A stretch of 64,000 nt of DNA from Polynucleobacter necessarius (GCF_900095205.1 NZ_LT606951.1:124001-188000); one strand, 5' to 3'; shown: positions 20,264 through 30,199, counted from the first letter of the stretch. The notes: generated from the letters alone by a model not told the origin. Program-made: numbers and translations.

Positions 20264-21733
20264 ATGTTAACTTGGATGAAACGACTCGTTGCTGGTGGTG
20301 CTATGGCTCTGGCCATTGGCGCAACTGGCGTAATGGTTGCTTCACCAGAGCGCATGTTGATGAAGTAAAAAACCTGCTGTAACAGCTCCTGCTGCGGCTC
20401 CTGCTGCTGCAGAGCCAGCTCCGGTTCTTTGCTCTGAAAAGTGCAATAAAGCAGATATCGCTTGGATGATGGTTTGTACAGCGTTAGTGTTGTTGATGGC
20501 TCTGCCTGGCTTGGCTTTGTTCTACGGTGGCTTAACCCGCAGCAAGAACATCCTGTCTATCTGCATGCAATGCTTCATGGTCTTCTCTTTGATTACAGTG
20601 CTATGGGCTATTTATGGCTATAGCTTTGCATTCACGGAAGGCGGGGCACTCATTGGTGGTCTCGATCGTCTGTTCTTGGGCGGCATTAATCCAGATTCAG
20701 TTGCTGCAACCTTTAGTAAAGGTGTTGTGATTCCAGAATTTGTATTTATGGCATTCCAAGCAGTGTTCGCGACTATCACTTGCTGCTTAATTATCGGCTC
20801 ATTTGCTGAGCGCACTAAGTTCTCTGCAATTTTGGTGTTCATGGTTATTTGGTTCACATTCAGCTGCTTGCCAATCGCCTCACATGGTTTGGTTCTGACC
20901 TGGTCCAGATGACATCAAAGATGCTGCATCACTCGAAGCAATTACTGCTCGTGCTGGTTGGTTATGGCAAAAAGGTGTGCTCGACTTTGCTGGCGGCACT
21001 GTTGTACATATCAATGCTGCGATCGCTGGCTTGGTTGGTTCCTTTGTTATCGGGTAAGCGTTTGGGTTACGGCAAAGAAGCAATGAAGCCACATAACTTA
21101 GTTTATGTAATGACTGGTGCTGCACTATTGTGGTTCGGCTGGTTTGGTTTTAACGCTGGCTCAGCTCTTGAAGCAAATGGCACTGCTGGTTTGGCATTTG
21201 TGAATACTTACTTGGCTACTGCTGCTGTATTGGGTTGGTCAGTTGCTGAGTGGGTTCTCAAAGGTAAGCCATCAATGTTGGGTGCTGCCTCTGGTTGCGT
21301 AGCTGGTTTGGTTGCGATTACTCCAGCAGCTGGATTTGCTGGTCCAATGGGCGCGATCAGCATTGGTTTGATTGCTGGTGTTGTTTGCCTCTGGGGTGTT
21401 ACTGGCCTTAAGAAAATTTTGGGCTCAGACGACAGCTTGGACGTATTTGGTGTTCACGGCGTAGGCGGTATTACTGGTGCATTGTTAACCGGTGTATTTG
21501 CTGATCCAGCATTAGGCGGCTCTGGTATTTGGGATTATGTAGCTAATGCAGTTGCTCCTGATTACTCTATTGCTAGCCAATGATGGATCCAAGCTCAAGG
21601 CGTGATTACCACTGTAATTTGGTCTGGCGTGGTCTCTTACGTAGCCTTCAAATTGATCGATATCGTGATTGGTTTACGCGTTAAGGAAGAAGAGCGTGAA
21701 GGCTTGGACGGTGAAACTGCTTACGAGTCTTAA
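20264..21733 (+). pseudogene. amtB: Heavily degraded ammonium transporter
   Basis: Remains of an Amt/Rh-family channel. Signal-like start MLTWMKRLVAGGAMAL, then a frameshift near 20365-20372; the next frame has an Ala/Pro-rich linker, CSEKCNKADIAWMMVCTALVLLMALPG (first helix) and FYGGLTRSKN. An extra T at 20880 shifts the frame at IAHMVW. In the following frame TGA at 20896-20898 replaces Trp of FWPGPDD. A further extra G in 21052-21054 shifts IGKRLGYGK. Another in-frame TGA lies at 21581-21583 before WIQAQGV. The last part ends YES at 21733. Pore-lining twin-His regions are still recognisable (FGVHGVGGI). At least five disabling changes exclude function and exclude a sequencing error as the sole cause. 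Confidence 0.96.
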
Positions 21734-21785
21734 TTTGTAGATTTACCCCTCACTGGGCGGCTCTGGTTGGTTGCCTAGTTTTGAG

Positions 21786-21807
21786 CGCGGGATCCTCGGA
21801 TCCCGCG
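21786..21807 (+). terminator. Intrinsic terminator after amtB
   Basis: Perfect inverted repeat CGCGGGATCC-TC-GGATCCCGCG followed by TCTTTCTTTTA. The strong GC stem and T-rich tail fit a Rho-independent terminator for the torF-glnK-amtB operon, 53 bases after its last stop and 31 before gshA. Confidence 0.85.
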
Positions 21808-21837
21808 TCTTTCTTTTAATAATCTTACAATGGTGGA

Positions 21838-23090
21838 ATGGTTCCACATCTCATAACTGCACTCAGCGGCCCTTTGCTCGAATTAGAGTCAAAGGTTTTA
21901 GAAGCGACCCCAACCATTGAGCGTTGGTTCAGATTGGAATGGCAGGAGCATACCCCGCCTTTTTACTGTTCGGTCGACTTGCGTAATTCCGGCTTTAAGC
22001 TGGCGCCGGTTGACACCAATTTTTCCCCAGGCGGTTTTAATAACCTTTCCCCGCAAATGTTGCCCTTGGCTGTGCAAGCTGCGATGGCTGCTATTGAGAA
22101 GATTTGCCCTGAAGCAAAAAATTTATTATTGATTCCTGAGAAACATACCTGCAATACTTTTTATTTACAAAATATTGCTCGCTTGTCGTCGATATTGCGT
22201 CAAGCAGGTTTGAATGTTCGTCTTGGCACCTTTTCTGAAGAAATTAAAAAACCCACTTGGATTGAATTGCCAGATGGCAATCGTCTTTTGATGGAACCGC
22301 TTTCTCGACTTGGTCTCAAAAAGCAACGCCTAGGTTTAAAAGATTTTGATCCATGCTCAATTTTGTTGAATAACGATTTATCAGTAGGTATCCCTCCGAT
22401 TTTGGAGAATATCTATGAGCAGTATTTATTACCGGGCCTACACCCAGGTTGGCATGTGCGACGTAAATCAAATCACTTTGCAGCTTATGAAGAAGTAGCC
22501 AAGAAGTTTGCCAAGGTGGTTGATATTGACCCTTGGATGATTAATCCTTATTTCACTAGTTGCTCAAACATCAATTTTCATGAGCGCAAAGGTGAGGATG
22601 ATATCGTGAATACGGCATTAAAGAAAAGCCTTATGTTGTAGTAAAGGCTGATGCTGGCACATACGGTATGGGTGTGATGGTAGTTAATGATCCTGCTCAA
22701 CTAAAGGGCTTAAATCGAAAAGACCGCAATAAGATGAGCGTTGTTAAAGAAGGCTTAGAAGTAAGCGATGTTCTCATTCAAGAAGGGGTTTACACCTTTG
22801 AGAAGGTAAATGAGGCTGTTGCTGAGCCTGTGGTGTATATGATTGATCGCTATGTTATTGGCGGATTCTATCGAATTCATACCGATCGTGGTCCTGATGA
22901 AAATCTCAATGCGCCAGGCATGCATTTTGTGCCACTAGCGTTCGAGCAAAATTCAATGCCTGATCTAGGGGCAAAGCCAGGCAGTGCTGCACCTAATCGT
23001 TTTTATTTATATGGGGTAGTAGCTCGCCTTGCGCTTCTTGCTTCATCACTAGAGCTTGAGCGTACTGATCCCAATGCTGAAGCTGCATAA
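21838..23090 (+). pseudogene. gshA: Broken glutamate--cysteine ligase (proteobacterial ATP-grasp type)
   Basis: First enzyme of glutathione synthesis. The 267-residue N-terminal frame (MVPHLITALSGPLLELE ...) is family-like up to NINFHERKGED near 22595, then loses the family sequence. The rest resumes in another frame at about 22608 with EYGIKEKPYVVVKADAGTYG, through MIDRYVIGGFYRIHTDRGPDENLN to the end at 23090. From memory of the family, about 15 residues (the helix between GEE and the KYAEYGI region) are missing between the two parts, so the lesion looks like a small out-of-frame deletion more than a one-base slip. The two ATP-grasp halves are in different frames, so no active enzyme is expected. 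Confidence 0.9.
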
Positions 23091-23120
23091 ATAAAAAACA
23101 CGAGCTTCTCAATAGAAAAT

Positions 23121-24058
23121 ATGGACCTTCTTTTTATTGCAGATCCCCTTGGGTCTTTCAAGCTTCAAAAAGATACCACCTTGGTAATGATGCGTGTGGC
23201 TTAAGAAGCTGGTCATCGGTTGTGGTTTTGTCAAAGCCGTAATGTTTTATGGAGAGATGATTTATTGTGGCTGATTGCCAGTCTTTGGTGATTAAACCGA
23301 GCTCTACTGCCTGGTTTGAGTTGGGCGATGTTGAATCTCGAGCTCTAAAGTCGTTTTCCGCAGCTCTGATGCGTACAGATCCGCCGTTTGATATCGAATA
23401 TCTCAACACTACTTGGCTGTTATCCGCGGCTGTTCGTCAGGGTGCAATGGTATTCAATGATCCAAGTGCTGTACGTGATCATTCAGAAAAATTATCTATC
23501 CTCGAGTTCCCAAAGCTCATCCCTCCTACATTGGTAACTAGCGAATTCAGTGCGGTTGAACGACATCACCAAACCCATGGTGATATTGTGATTAAACCTT
23601 TGGACGGCATGGGGGGTATTGGCGTATTTAGAGTTGGTATCGATGGCCTTAATCTTGCCAGTATTGTTGAGACACTTGGAGAAAATGACGCAAGAACGCT
23701 GATGGTTCAGCGTTTTCTTTCGGAAATTACTCAGGGCGATAAGAGGGTACTTTTGATTGGGGGAGAGGTAGTGCTATTTGCGCTAGCTCGGATTCCTCAA
23801 GGCAATGAAATTCGAGGCAATTTAGCAGCTGGCGGCAAAGGCGTCGCAATGCCATTAACTGAGGCTGAAAAGGTTGCTGAAGAATTGGCGCCTACTTTAA
23901 ATCGTCATGGATTATTCTTAGTTGGATTGGATTTAATTGGTGGCTATCTCACTGAAATTAATGTGACGAGCCCTACTTGTTTTGTTGAAATTGCTGACCA
24001 AACTGATTTTAATGTCCCGCAATTTTGGTTGGCTGCACTTGAAAAGGCATTGACTTAA
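23121..24058 (+). pseudogene. gshB: Broken glutathione synthetase
   Basis: Second enzyme of glutathione synthesis (ATP-grasp). From ATG 23121 the frame reads MDLLFIADPLGSFKLQKDTT and MMRVA, then TAA at 23202-23204 where relatives usually have Gln (CAA to TAA likely). It continues EAGHRLWFCQSRNVLWRDD until a one-base loss near 23261-23266. The next frame carries the remainder: IVADCQSLVIKP, LMRTDPPFD, the ATP-grasp core VIKPLDGMGGIGVFRV, ITQGDKRVLLIGGE, RGNLAAGG and NVTSPTCFVEI. An ORF from GTG/ATG near 23267 has the ATP-binding part but no N-terminal domain. Two lesions, so it is a pseudogene. Confidence 0.93.
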
Positions 24059-24060
24059 AA

Positions 24061-24483
24061 ATGGCTGGAATTGTCATTGTTGCACACACACCAGTTGCTA
24101 GCGCAATGCTAGGTTTCGCAGAGCATGCTTTTGGTGTATTGCCTGAGTGTGTCAGGGCGGTTGATATCCCTCCACATGAAGATACAAAGGTGAGTTTTGA
24201 TCGGGTGCTCAAAGCTGCCTATGGCGTAAATACAGGCAATGGGGTGCTTATCCTAACGGATGTGATGGGAGCAACCCCTGCCAATGTGGCAGCAAAGCTA
24301 GAGGCGCTAGGCCCTTTGTCTGGATTAAATGCACCTGTTGTTGTGTTGGCTGGTCTAAATCTACCAATGTTGATGCGTTGTATCTCGCATCGCGGAGAAG
24401 GCTTAGAGGAACTGGCGCAAAAGGCGCTGGCTGGTGGACAGCACGGAATTTTGCGCCTAGGTGCAAAAGTAAATCAAGAATAA
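24061..24483 (+). CDS. PTS EIIA component, mannose-family
   Basis: 140-residue phosphocarrier of the EIIA-Man fold. The phosphorylated His is His9 in MAGIVIVAHTPVAS; the LTDVMGATPANVA loop is also typical. There are no EIIB, IIC or IID genes beside it, so with HPr and EI it forms a regulatory phosphorelay rather than a sugar transporter. It starts two bases after the gshB stop and precedes ptsH in the same direction. Intact. Confidence 0.9.
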   Translation: MAGIVIVAHTPVASAMLGFAEHAFGVLPECVRAVDIPPHEDTKVSFDRVLKAAYGVNTGNGVLILTDVMGATPANVAAKLEALGPLSGLNAPVVVLAGLNLPMLMRCISHRGEGLEELAQKALAGGQHGILRLGAKVNQE

Positions 24484-24500
24484 ATAAGGGTCTTCTCACT

Positions 24501-24770
24501 ATGCCGAGCGCAGAAATTGAAATTATTAATAAATTAGGTTTACATGCGCGAGCATCTGCGAAACTTTCTCAGTTGGCCGCTCAGTTTCCTTGTGAAATAT
24601 TCTTGTCACGTAATGGGCATCAAATTAATGCAAAGAGCATTATGGGTGTGATGATGCTTGCGGCTGGTATGGGTAGCACTGTCACGCTTGAAACCGTGGG
24701 CGAGAAATCAGATGAAGCCTTGCAGGCTCTCGCTGCCTTGATTAATGATTGCTTTGGTGAAGGCGAGTAA
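24501..24770 (+). CDS. ptsH: Phosphocarrier protein HPr
   Basis: 89 residues from ATG 24501; the longer upstream frame is not family sequence. His15 in NKLGLHARAS is the EI phosphorylation site. Ser46 in NAKSIMGVMML is the site used by HPr kinase, whose gene (hprK) is also intact at 57 kb. Links EI to EIIA-Man here and probably to EIIA-Ntr (ptsN at 58 kb). Confidence 0.94.
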   Translation: MPSAEIEIINKLGLHARASAKLSQLAAQFPCEIFLSRNGHQINAKSIMGVMMLAAGMGSTVTLETVGEKSDEALQALAALINDCFGEGE

Positions 24771-24775
24771 AGAAT

Positions 24776-26524
24776 ATGACTTTTGCATTGCATGGAATTC
24801 CAGTATCGAAAGGCATTGCCATTGGCAAAGCAGTCCTGATTTCGCGTGCAGCATTAGAAGCTAGTCACTATTTGGTCGAGCCCGGCAAAGAAGAGGCTGA
24901 GGCTCAAAAGTTATTAAATGCATTTGATCAGGTTCGTCTAGAGCTAGATCAATTGCGTCAAGGCCTGCCAAAGGATGCGCCTCAAGAGATGGCTGCATTC
25001 CTAGATGTGCACGGCATGATATTGGCTGATCCTGCTTTGGCTGAGAAGCCTATCGCATTGATTCGTACGCAACGCTTAAATGCTGCTTGGGCTTTAACAA
25101 CCGAGCTAAATGATCTGTTAGAACAATTTGCGGATATTGAAGACGCCTATCTGAAGGAGAGGGCTAACGATATTCGGCAGGTTGCTGAGCGTGTAGTGAA
25201 GGCTTTAAACGCACAAAAACAAGATCCGCTAGTTGATCCTGATTTCTTGCCTACAAGTGATATCGGCGTAGAGTCCATTATTGTTGCGCACGATATTGCA
25301 CCGCACGATATGTTGCGTTTTAAAGAGCATGCTTTTACCGGTTTTGTAACTGATCTCGGCGGAAAGACCTCTCATACAGCCATTGTTGCTAGAAGCATGG
25401 AGATTCCAGCTGTAGTGGGTGTAAGGCATGCAAGCGAAATGATTCGTCATGGCGATTGGCTAGTATTGGATGGTGAGCGAGGCGTAGTTATTGTGGCTCC
25501 TGATGAGCATTTGCTTGCCGAATATCGCAAGCTGCAAACTCAAGTCTTAAAGGAAACTCGTAAGCTTCAACAGTTAAAGCATGCAAAAACTGAAACAGCT
25601 GATCGTGTAGAAATTGAATTATTTGCCAATATTGAGTTGCCAGAAGATGCTGTTCAGGCGGTGAAACTGGGTGCTGTTGGGGTAGGTTTATTTCGATCAG
25701 AATTTTTATTTATGGATCGGAAGCAGGCCTTGCCAGACGAGGAGCAGCAGTATCAAGAATATCGTCGTGTAGTGGACTTAATGCATGGTTTACCTGTGAA
25801 TATTAGAACCATTGATGTTGGTGCTGATAAAGCGTTGGGCGGCGGCGATGTATCACAAACTGGCACATCGCCTCTTGGATTGCGTGCGATTCGCTGGTCC
25901 CTAACGGAGCCAGAAATATTCTTAACCCAGATCAGGGCAATCTTGCGCGCCTCAGCCCATGGGCAGGCTCGCATCATGATTCCGATGTTGGCACATGCCA
26001 AAGAGATTGATGAAACATTCAGATTGATTGAAAAAGCAAAGCAGCAATTGCATCAGCGAGGAAAAGCGTTTAACCCAAATATTCAAGTCGGCGCTATGAT
26101 TGAAATTCCTGCGGCTGCTTTAGTGCTACCTTTATTTATTGATCGATTTGATTTTCTTTCGATTGGTACAAACGATTTAATTCAGTACACCTTGGCTATT
26201 GATCGAGCTGATCATGCTGTTGCACATTTATACGACCCTTTGCATCCTGCTATTCTGAATTTGTTGGCAAACAACATCGGACAAGCTAAACGTGCGAATG
26301 TGCCTATCGCTATTTGTGGTGAGATGGCTGGCGACCCCGCATTAACTAAGCTTTTGCTTGGCTTGGGATTAACGGATTTCTCGATGCATTTCAGTCAATT
26401 GTTGCTAGTAAAGCGAGAGATTTTGAAGGCAAATGTAGGGTTATTAAGAGCTCGTGTTTCAAGGGTCTTAAAGGCATATGAGCCTGAAGAGCAGGCCAAG
26501 GCTTTAGAGAGATTATTGTCTTAG
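24776..26524 (+). CDS. ptsI: PTS enzyme I (phosphoenolpyruvate-protein phosphotransferase)
   Basis: 582 residues, full length for the family. It autophosphorylates from phosphoenolpyruvate on the His of GGKTSHTAIVARS (about residue 200) and passes phosphate to HPr. The N-terminal HPr-binding helical domain, the swivelling phosphohistidine domain and the C-terminal PEP-binding barrel (LFRSEFLFM, GTSPLGLRAIRWSL, GAMIEIPAAALV, SIGTNDLIQYTLAIDR, CGEMAGDP) are all present. Follows ptsH by five bases. It is convergent with the moeB remnant. Confidence 0.96.
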   Translation: MTFALHGIPVSKGIAIGKAVLISRAALEASHYLVEPGKEEAEAQKLLNAFDQVRLELDQLRQGLPKDAPQEMAAFLDVHGMILADPALAEKPIALIRTQRLNAAWALTTELNDLLEQFADIEDAYLKERANDIRQVAERVVKALNAQKQDPLVDPDFLPTSDIGVESIIVAHDIAPHDMLRFKEHAFTGFVTDLGGKTSHTAIVARSMEIPAVVGVRHASEMIRHGDWLVLDGERGVVIVAPDEHLLAEYRKLQTQVLKETRKLQQLKHAKTETADRVEIELFANIELPEDAVQAVKLGAVGVGLFRSEFLFMDRKQALPDEEQQYQEYRRVVDLMHGLPVNIRTIDVGADKALGGGDVSQTGTSPLGLRAIRWSLTEPEIFLTQIRAILRASAHGQARIMIPMLAHAKEIDETFRLIEKAKQQLHQRGKAFNPNIQVGAMIEIPAAALVLPLFIDRFDFLSIGTNDLIQYTLAIDRADHAVAHLYDPLHPAILNLLANNIGQAKRANVPIAICGEMAGDPALTKLLLGLGLTDFSMHFSQLLLVKREILKANVGLLRARVSRVLKAYEPEEQAKALERLLS

Positions 26525-26528
26525 TTGT

Positions 26529-27283
26529 TTAATGCGGGGACCCGCATACTAAGCATTCAGGATTTCGGCTAATACGGATTTCGTCAATTTGGGTCGTGTG
26601 ACCATTCCAAAGCAACATCCGATCAACCAAAGGTTCCCCAAAACCAATCAATGCTTGCAGAGCTTGTGCAGCCTGTATTACGCCAATGATTCCAACTAAA
26701 GGCGAGTAGATGCCCATGCTCGTACAACTGACTTCTTTAAATTGCTCCTCTGGAGAGAAGATGCAGGCGTAACAGGGTGAAACTGAATTGCGTGGATCAA
26801 ACACGCTTACTTGGCCATCAAACTTAAGAGCCGATCCCGATACCAGTGGAATGTGATGTCTAACGCAAGAGGCATTAATCAGATGTCTGGTAGAAAAGTT
26901 ATCAGTGCAATCTAAAACAACATCAACACTTGGTAATAGCTCATCAAAAAGTGCATTATTCGCTTTTGATTGAATAGTTTCAATTTGGATATCAGAATTA
27001 AGACGCTGCAAAAATTCTTTTCCAGATGTAACTTTACTTGTGCCAATATTGCTTTCGGTATGCATGATTTGACGCTGTAAGTTAGTAAGCTCAACTATGT
27101 CGTGTGATCAATCAGGGTGATATGTCCCACTCCCGCAGCAGCTAAATAGGGGGCAGCAGCGCTACCTAGACCGCCTGCGCCAATAACTAATACATGGGAA
27201 TGAAGCAGCTTCTCTTGGCCATCAACAGCAATCTCTTCTAGCAATAAATGCCTAGAGTAGCGAAGTAACTGCTGATCATTCAT
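26529..27283 (-). pseudogene. moeB: Frameshifted MoeB/ThiF-type adenylyltransferase
   Basis: E1-like enzyme that activates the C terminus of a sulfur-carrier protein (MoaD or ThiS). The N-terminal frame has MNDQQLLRYSRHLLLEEI and the ATP-binding VIGAGGLGSAAAPYLAAAGV, ending HITLIDH. A duplicated dinucleotide (GTGT at plus 27102-27105) shifts the frame; the rest continues DIVELTNLQRQIMHTESNIG, LDCTDNFSTRHLIN, a zinc Cys pair in CYACIF, and CLVCGSPH at the end. I start at ATG 27283; an upstream TTG at 27316 overlapping ctpA is possible. One lesion seen, but it separates the ATP-binding half from the thiocarrier half. Confidence 0.88.
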
Positions 27284-27308
27284 ATGCCAATTAGAAAAAT
27301 CAATAATG

Positions 27309-28766
27309 TTATTCAAGCTTAGAAGAAGAGCGCTTTACGGGTTGACCATTGATGAAGGCCGCTGCTTGAGCAAGCATGAAATCATCGGCACTACCAAGTT
27401 CAGTAGGCTTCTTATTTTTCTCTTTCTCTTTTTCTTCAGGAGTCTTCTTGGCATTCTTTTCTTCAATGCGTTGCAACTCCTCGAGACGACGTTGCTCTCG
27501 ATCCTTGATGAGTTTATCTTCTGCAGATTGCTTATTGCGTAAATGTTTCTCGCTATCAATTTCGCGAGTAATTAACACATCATCTGGATCGCCATCTTTG
27601 TTTTGATCAACCGGAATATCTGGCTTAACGCCATAGGCCTGAATTGACTTACCGCTTGGAGTGTAGTAATAGGCTGTAGTGATTTTGAGCGCAGAGTCGT
27701 TAGTAAGTGGACGAACAGTTTGAACAGAGCCTTTGCCAAAAGTAGTCTTGCCAATAATCGTTGCACGTTTGTAATCTTGAAGTGCACCAGCCACAATTTC
27801 AGAGGCAGAGGCAGAGTAGGCGTTTACCAAAACTACCATCGGTAGTTTCTTAAATATAGCTGGTACCCCAGCTAAAGGGTCGCCAGGCTCATTGAGGCGA
27901 TACATAGCTGGCGTCGCGTTAAACACTTGCTTTGAATCAGCCGACTGCCCTTTGGTTGAAACAATGATTGCATCGGCAGGCAAGAACGCTGCAGCAACAC
28001 CTACAGCACCCTGTAATAAACCACCGCCATTATTGCGAAGGTCAAGAATGATACCTTTTAGTTTTGGATCTTGATTGGCAATATCGGTTAGTTTTTTGGC
28101 TAAATCTGGCACAGTTCGTTCTTGGAAACTAGTGATTCTGACCCAAGCAATATCGTTATCTAAAATCTTGGTTTTAACTGATTGAACTTTTATTTCTGCT
28201 CGAGTGATGGTAACTGGAAAGCTACGCTCCTCACTCTTGCGAAAGACGGTCAAAGTTATTTTGGTGCCCGGGGTACCACGCATAGTGCGTACAGCTTTAT
28301 CCAAAGACATTCCACGAACTGGTTTGTCATTTAGTCTTGTAATGAGGTCGCCAGCTTGAAGTCCGGCTCTTGCAGCAGGACTATCTTCGATTGGATTCAA
28401 TACTTTTACTACACCATCTTCTGAAGTAATTTCAATACCAAGACCAGCAAACTTTCCAGTTGTCATTTCTTGCATTTCTGCAAAATCTTTTTTATCTAGA
28501 AAGGTAGAGTGCGGATCAAGACTGCTTACCATTCCCTTAACTGCATCTGTTAGCAATTGCTTATCTTCAATAGGTTCAACATACTCACACTTAATTTGAG
28601 CAAATACGTTGGAAAGCGTTCTTAACTCATCGAGCGGAAGCTGTGTACTTTGCTGTGTGTTTGGCTGCGCGCCTTGCTGGGCGGTCGCTGAGAGCTGGAT
28701 GGTAGCTGCAACACCAGCGATGAGACCAACAGCTATTAGGGCAAAGTTCTTTAGAAAATGACGCAT
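27309..28766 (-). CDS. ctpA: S41-family C-terminal processing peptidase
   Basis: Periplasmic serine protease of 485 residues. An N-terminal signal/anchor (MRHFLKNFALIAVGLIAGVA) is followed by a PDZ domain (GLGIEITSEDGVVKV ... SPAARAGLQAGDLI) and the peptidase core with LDLRNNGGGLLQGAV, the catalytic Ser in VNAYSASASEIVAGAL and the Lys in GKTTFGKGSVQT. The C-terminal 90 residues are highly charged (repeated Lys-Glu stretches), which is low-complexity. Family members trim periplasmic proteins and peptidoglycan hydrolases. Intact; it lies between gpmA and the moeB remnant on the same strand. Confidence 0.93.
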   Translation of the reverse strand: MRHFLKNFALIAVGLIAGVAATIQLSATAQQGAQPNTQQSTQLPLDELRTLSNVFAQIKCEYVEPIEDKQLLTDAVKGMVSSLDPHSTFLDKKDFAEMQEMTTGKFAGLGIEITSEDGVVKVLNPIEDSPAARAGLQAGDLITRLNDKPVRGMSLDKAVRTMRGTPGTKITLTVFRKSEERSFPVTITRAEIKVQSVKTKILDNDIAWVRITSFQERTVPDLAKKLTDIANQDPKLKGIILDLRNNGGGLLQGAVGVAAAFLPADAIIVSTKGQSADSKQVFNATPAMYRLNEPGDPLAGVPAIFKKLPMVVLVNAYSASASEIVAGALQDYKRATIIGKTTFGKGSVQTVRPLTNDSALKITTAYYYTPSGKSIQAYGVKPDIPVDQNKDGDPDDVLITREIDSEKHLRNKQSAEDKLIKDREQRRLEELQRIEEKNAKKTPEEKEKEKNKKPTELGSADDFMLAQAAAFINGQPVKRSSSKLE

Positions 28767-28778
28767 ATCTTTTTTGCT

Positions 28779-29468
28779 TTAATCCAAATAAAAGTGTTGA
28801 ATAGGTTTCAGGTTGTCATCTAGTTCGTAAACAAGAGGAATGCCGTTGGGGACATTCACCTCCATGATGGCTTCATCAGACATTTGGTCAAGATATTTAA
28901 TTAATGAGCGAATGCTATTTCCGTGCGCTACAAGCAGAACACGCTTACCAGCCTTCAGGGCAGGTGCAATAGATTCATTCCATAACGGCAGCACTCGCTC
29001 GACGTTATCTTTTAGGCATTCACCTAAAGGAATATCAGACGAGCTGAGTTTGGAGTAGCGAGGATCATACTTGGGATTACGTTCGTCTTCAATTCCAAGT
29101 GGTGGTGGGCGCACATCGTATGAGCGTCTCCAGATGTGGACTTGTTCATTGCCATACTTTGCCGCAGTCTCTGCTTTGTTTAAGCCAGTCAGCGCTCCAT
29201 AGTGACGTTCATTGAGGCGCCAACTATGAATAACAGGCAGCCACATTAAATCCATGGTGTCTTGGATGTTCCATAGGGTACGAATCGCACGCCTCAAAAC
29301 GGAGGTATAGGCGATATCAAATTCATAGCCTGCTTTACGCAGATTTTCACCCGCAGCTAGGGCTTGTTCTGCCCCTTTTGGGGTTAAGTCAACGTCCGCC
29401 CATCCAGTAAAGCGGTTTTCAAGGTTCCAGGCGGATTCGCCATGACGAATAAGGACAAGTTGTTTCAT
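28779..29468 (-). CDS. gpmA: 2,3-bisphosphoglycerate-dependent phosphoglycerate mutase
   Basis: Glycolytic/gluconeogenic interconversion of 3- and 2-phosphoglycerate. 229 residues. The phosphohistidine motif is [18 protein letters not shown], followed by [19 protein letters not shown] and the second His in [12 protein letters not shown]. Its length and the YDVRPPPL loop match dPGM enzymes of proteobacteria. Intact. ctpA follows 12 bases downstream on the same strand; the rhodanese gene diverges upstream. Confidence 0.95.
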   Translation of the reverse strand: MKQLVLIRHGESAWNLENRFTGWADVDLTPKGAEQALAAGENLRKAGYEFDIAYTSVLRRAIRTLWNIQDTMDLMWLPVIHSWRLNERHYGALTGLNKAETAAKYGNEQVHIWRRSYDVRPPPLGIEDERNPKYDPRYSKLSSSDIPLGECLKDNVERVLPLWNESIAPALKAGKRVLLVAHGNSIRSLIKYLDQMSDEAIMEVNVPNGIPLVYELDDNLKPIQHFYLD

Positions 29469-29490
29469 AGAGCCATTCTATAATCCGGCG

Positions 29491-29904
29491 ATGAACTTTC
29501 TCACTCAAATTGATAATTTAGCGCTCATTGCCCTCCTTTTGGTTTCAGGCTTGGCGCTTTTCCAACCCACATTATCTACGCTTATTGGCGGAAAAGGCTT
29601 ATCTCCCACTGAAGCAACTATTTGGATTAACCGTCGCAAAGCGCATGTACTCGATTTGCGTTCAGAAGAGGCCTTCAAAACAGGACATCTTCCTGGTGCG
29701 AAATTGGTAAATGCTGCTGACTTCACTGCAGTGATTGGAAAGTTGAGGTTAGACCGCAAACAACCCGTAGTGTTAGTTTGCGACACTGGAGCCCAATCAC
29801 GCAAATTTATGACCGAAACTCAAAAACTGGGATTTGCTGAGGTGGGTGTTCTAGATGGTGGTGTGCAAGCTTGGACGGCATCAGCTTTGCCTTTGGTGAA
29901 ATAA
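29491..29904 (+). CDS. Rhodanese-like domain protein, membrane-anchored
   Basis: 137 residues with one N-terminal membrane helix (LALIALLLVSGLALFQP) and a single rhodanese domain (AHVLDLRSEEAFKTGHLPGA). The active-site loop has Cys in LVCDTGAQSRKF. In betaproteobacteria and gammaproteobacteria this gene commonly precedes grxC and secB, as here. The sulfur donor or substrate is not known. Intact. Confidence 0.88.
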   Translation: MNFLTQIDNLALIALLLVSGLALFQPTLSTLIGGKGLSPTEATIWINRRKAHVLDLRSEEAFKTGHLPGAKLVNAADFTAVIGKLRLDRKQPVVLVCDTGAQSRKFMTETQKLGFAEVGVLDGGVQAWTASALPLVK

Positions 29905-29913
29905 GGAGAAATC

Positions 29914-30167
29914 ATGCCTCTAGTAACAGTGTATAGCACTCAGGTTTGTCCATACTGTGTGATGGCTGAAAAGCTTTTACTAAAAAAGGCGTTGCGCATT
30001 TAGATAAGATTTTGATTGATCGTGATCCATCCCAACGAGAAATTATGATGACCCGTACTGGTCGTCGTACTGTGCCACAGATTTATATTGGTGATACCCA
30101 TGTAGATGGCTATGACGATTTAGTCACGCTAGATCGTGCTGGGAAGCTTGATTCCTTATTAGCTTAA
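29914..30167 (+). pseudogene. grxC: Frameshifted glutaredoxin 3
   Basis: Glutathione-dependent disulfide reductase of about 84 residues. From ATG 29914 (GGAGAAATC upstream) the frame gives MPLVTVYSTQVCPYCVMAEK with the CPYC active site, then runs out at LLLKKALRI. A run of six A at 29982-29987 lacks one base; the next frame continues KGVAHLDKILIDRDPSQRE, RTVPQIYIGDTHVDGYDDL (cis-Pro and glutathione-binding region) and ends LDSLLA. The truncated product would have the active site without the rest of the fold. It sits between rhodanese and secB as usual, so this is local decay of an ancestral gene. Confidence 0.92.
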
Positions 30168-30199
30168 TTGATTAAATAAATTTATAAAGAAAGTTAGCA

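Noticed and set aside
26532-26547. Hairpin ATGCGGG-GA-CCCGCAT between ptsI and moeB as terminator
   Set aside because: The stem is good but there is no T-tract on either strand and it lies in the moeB coding end; not called.
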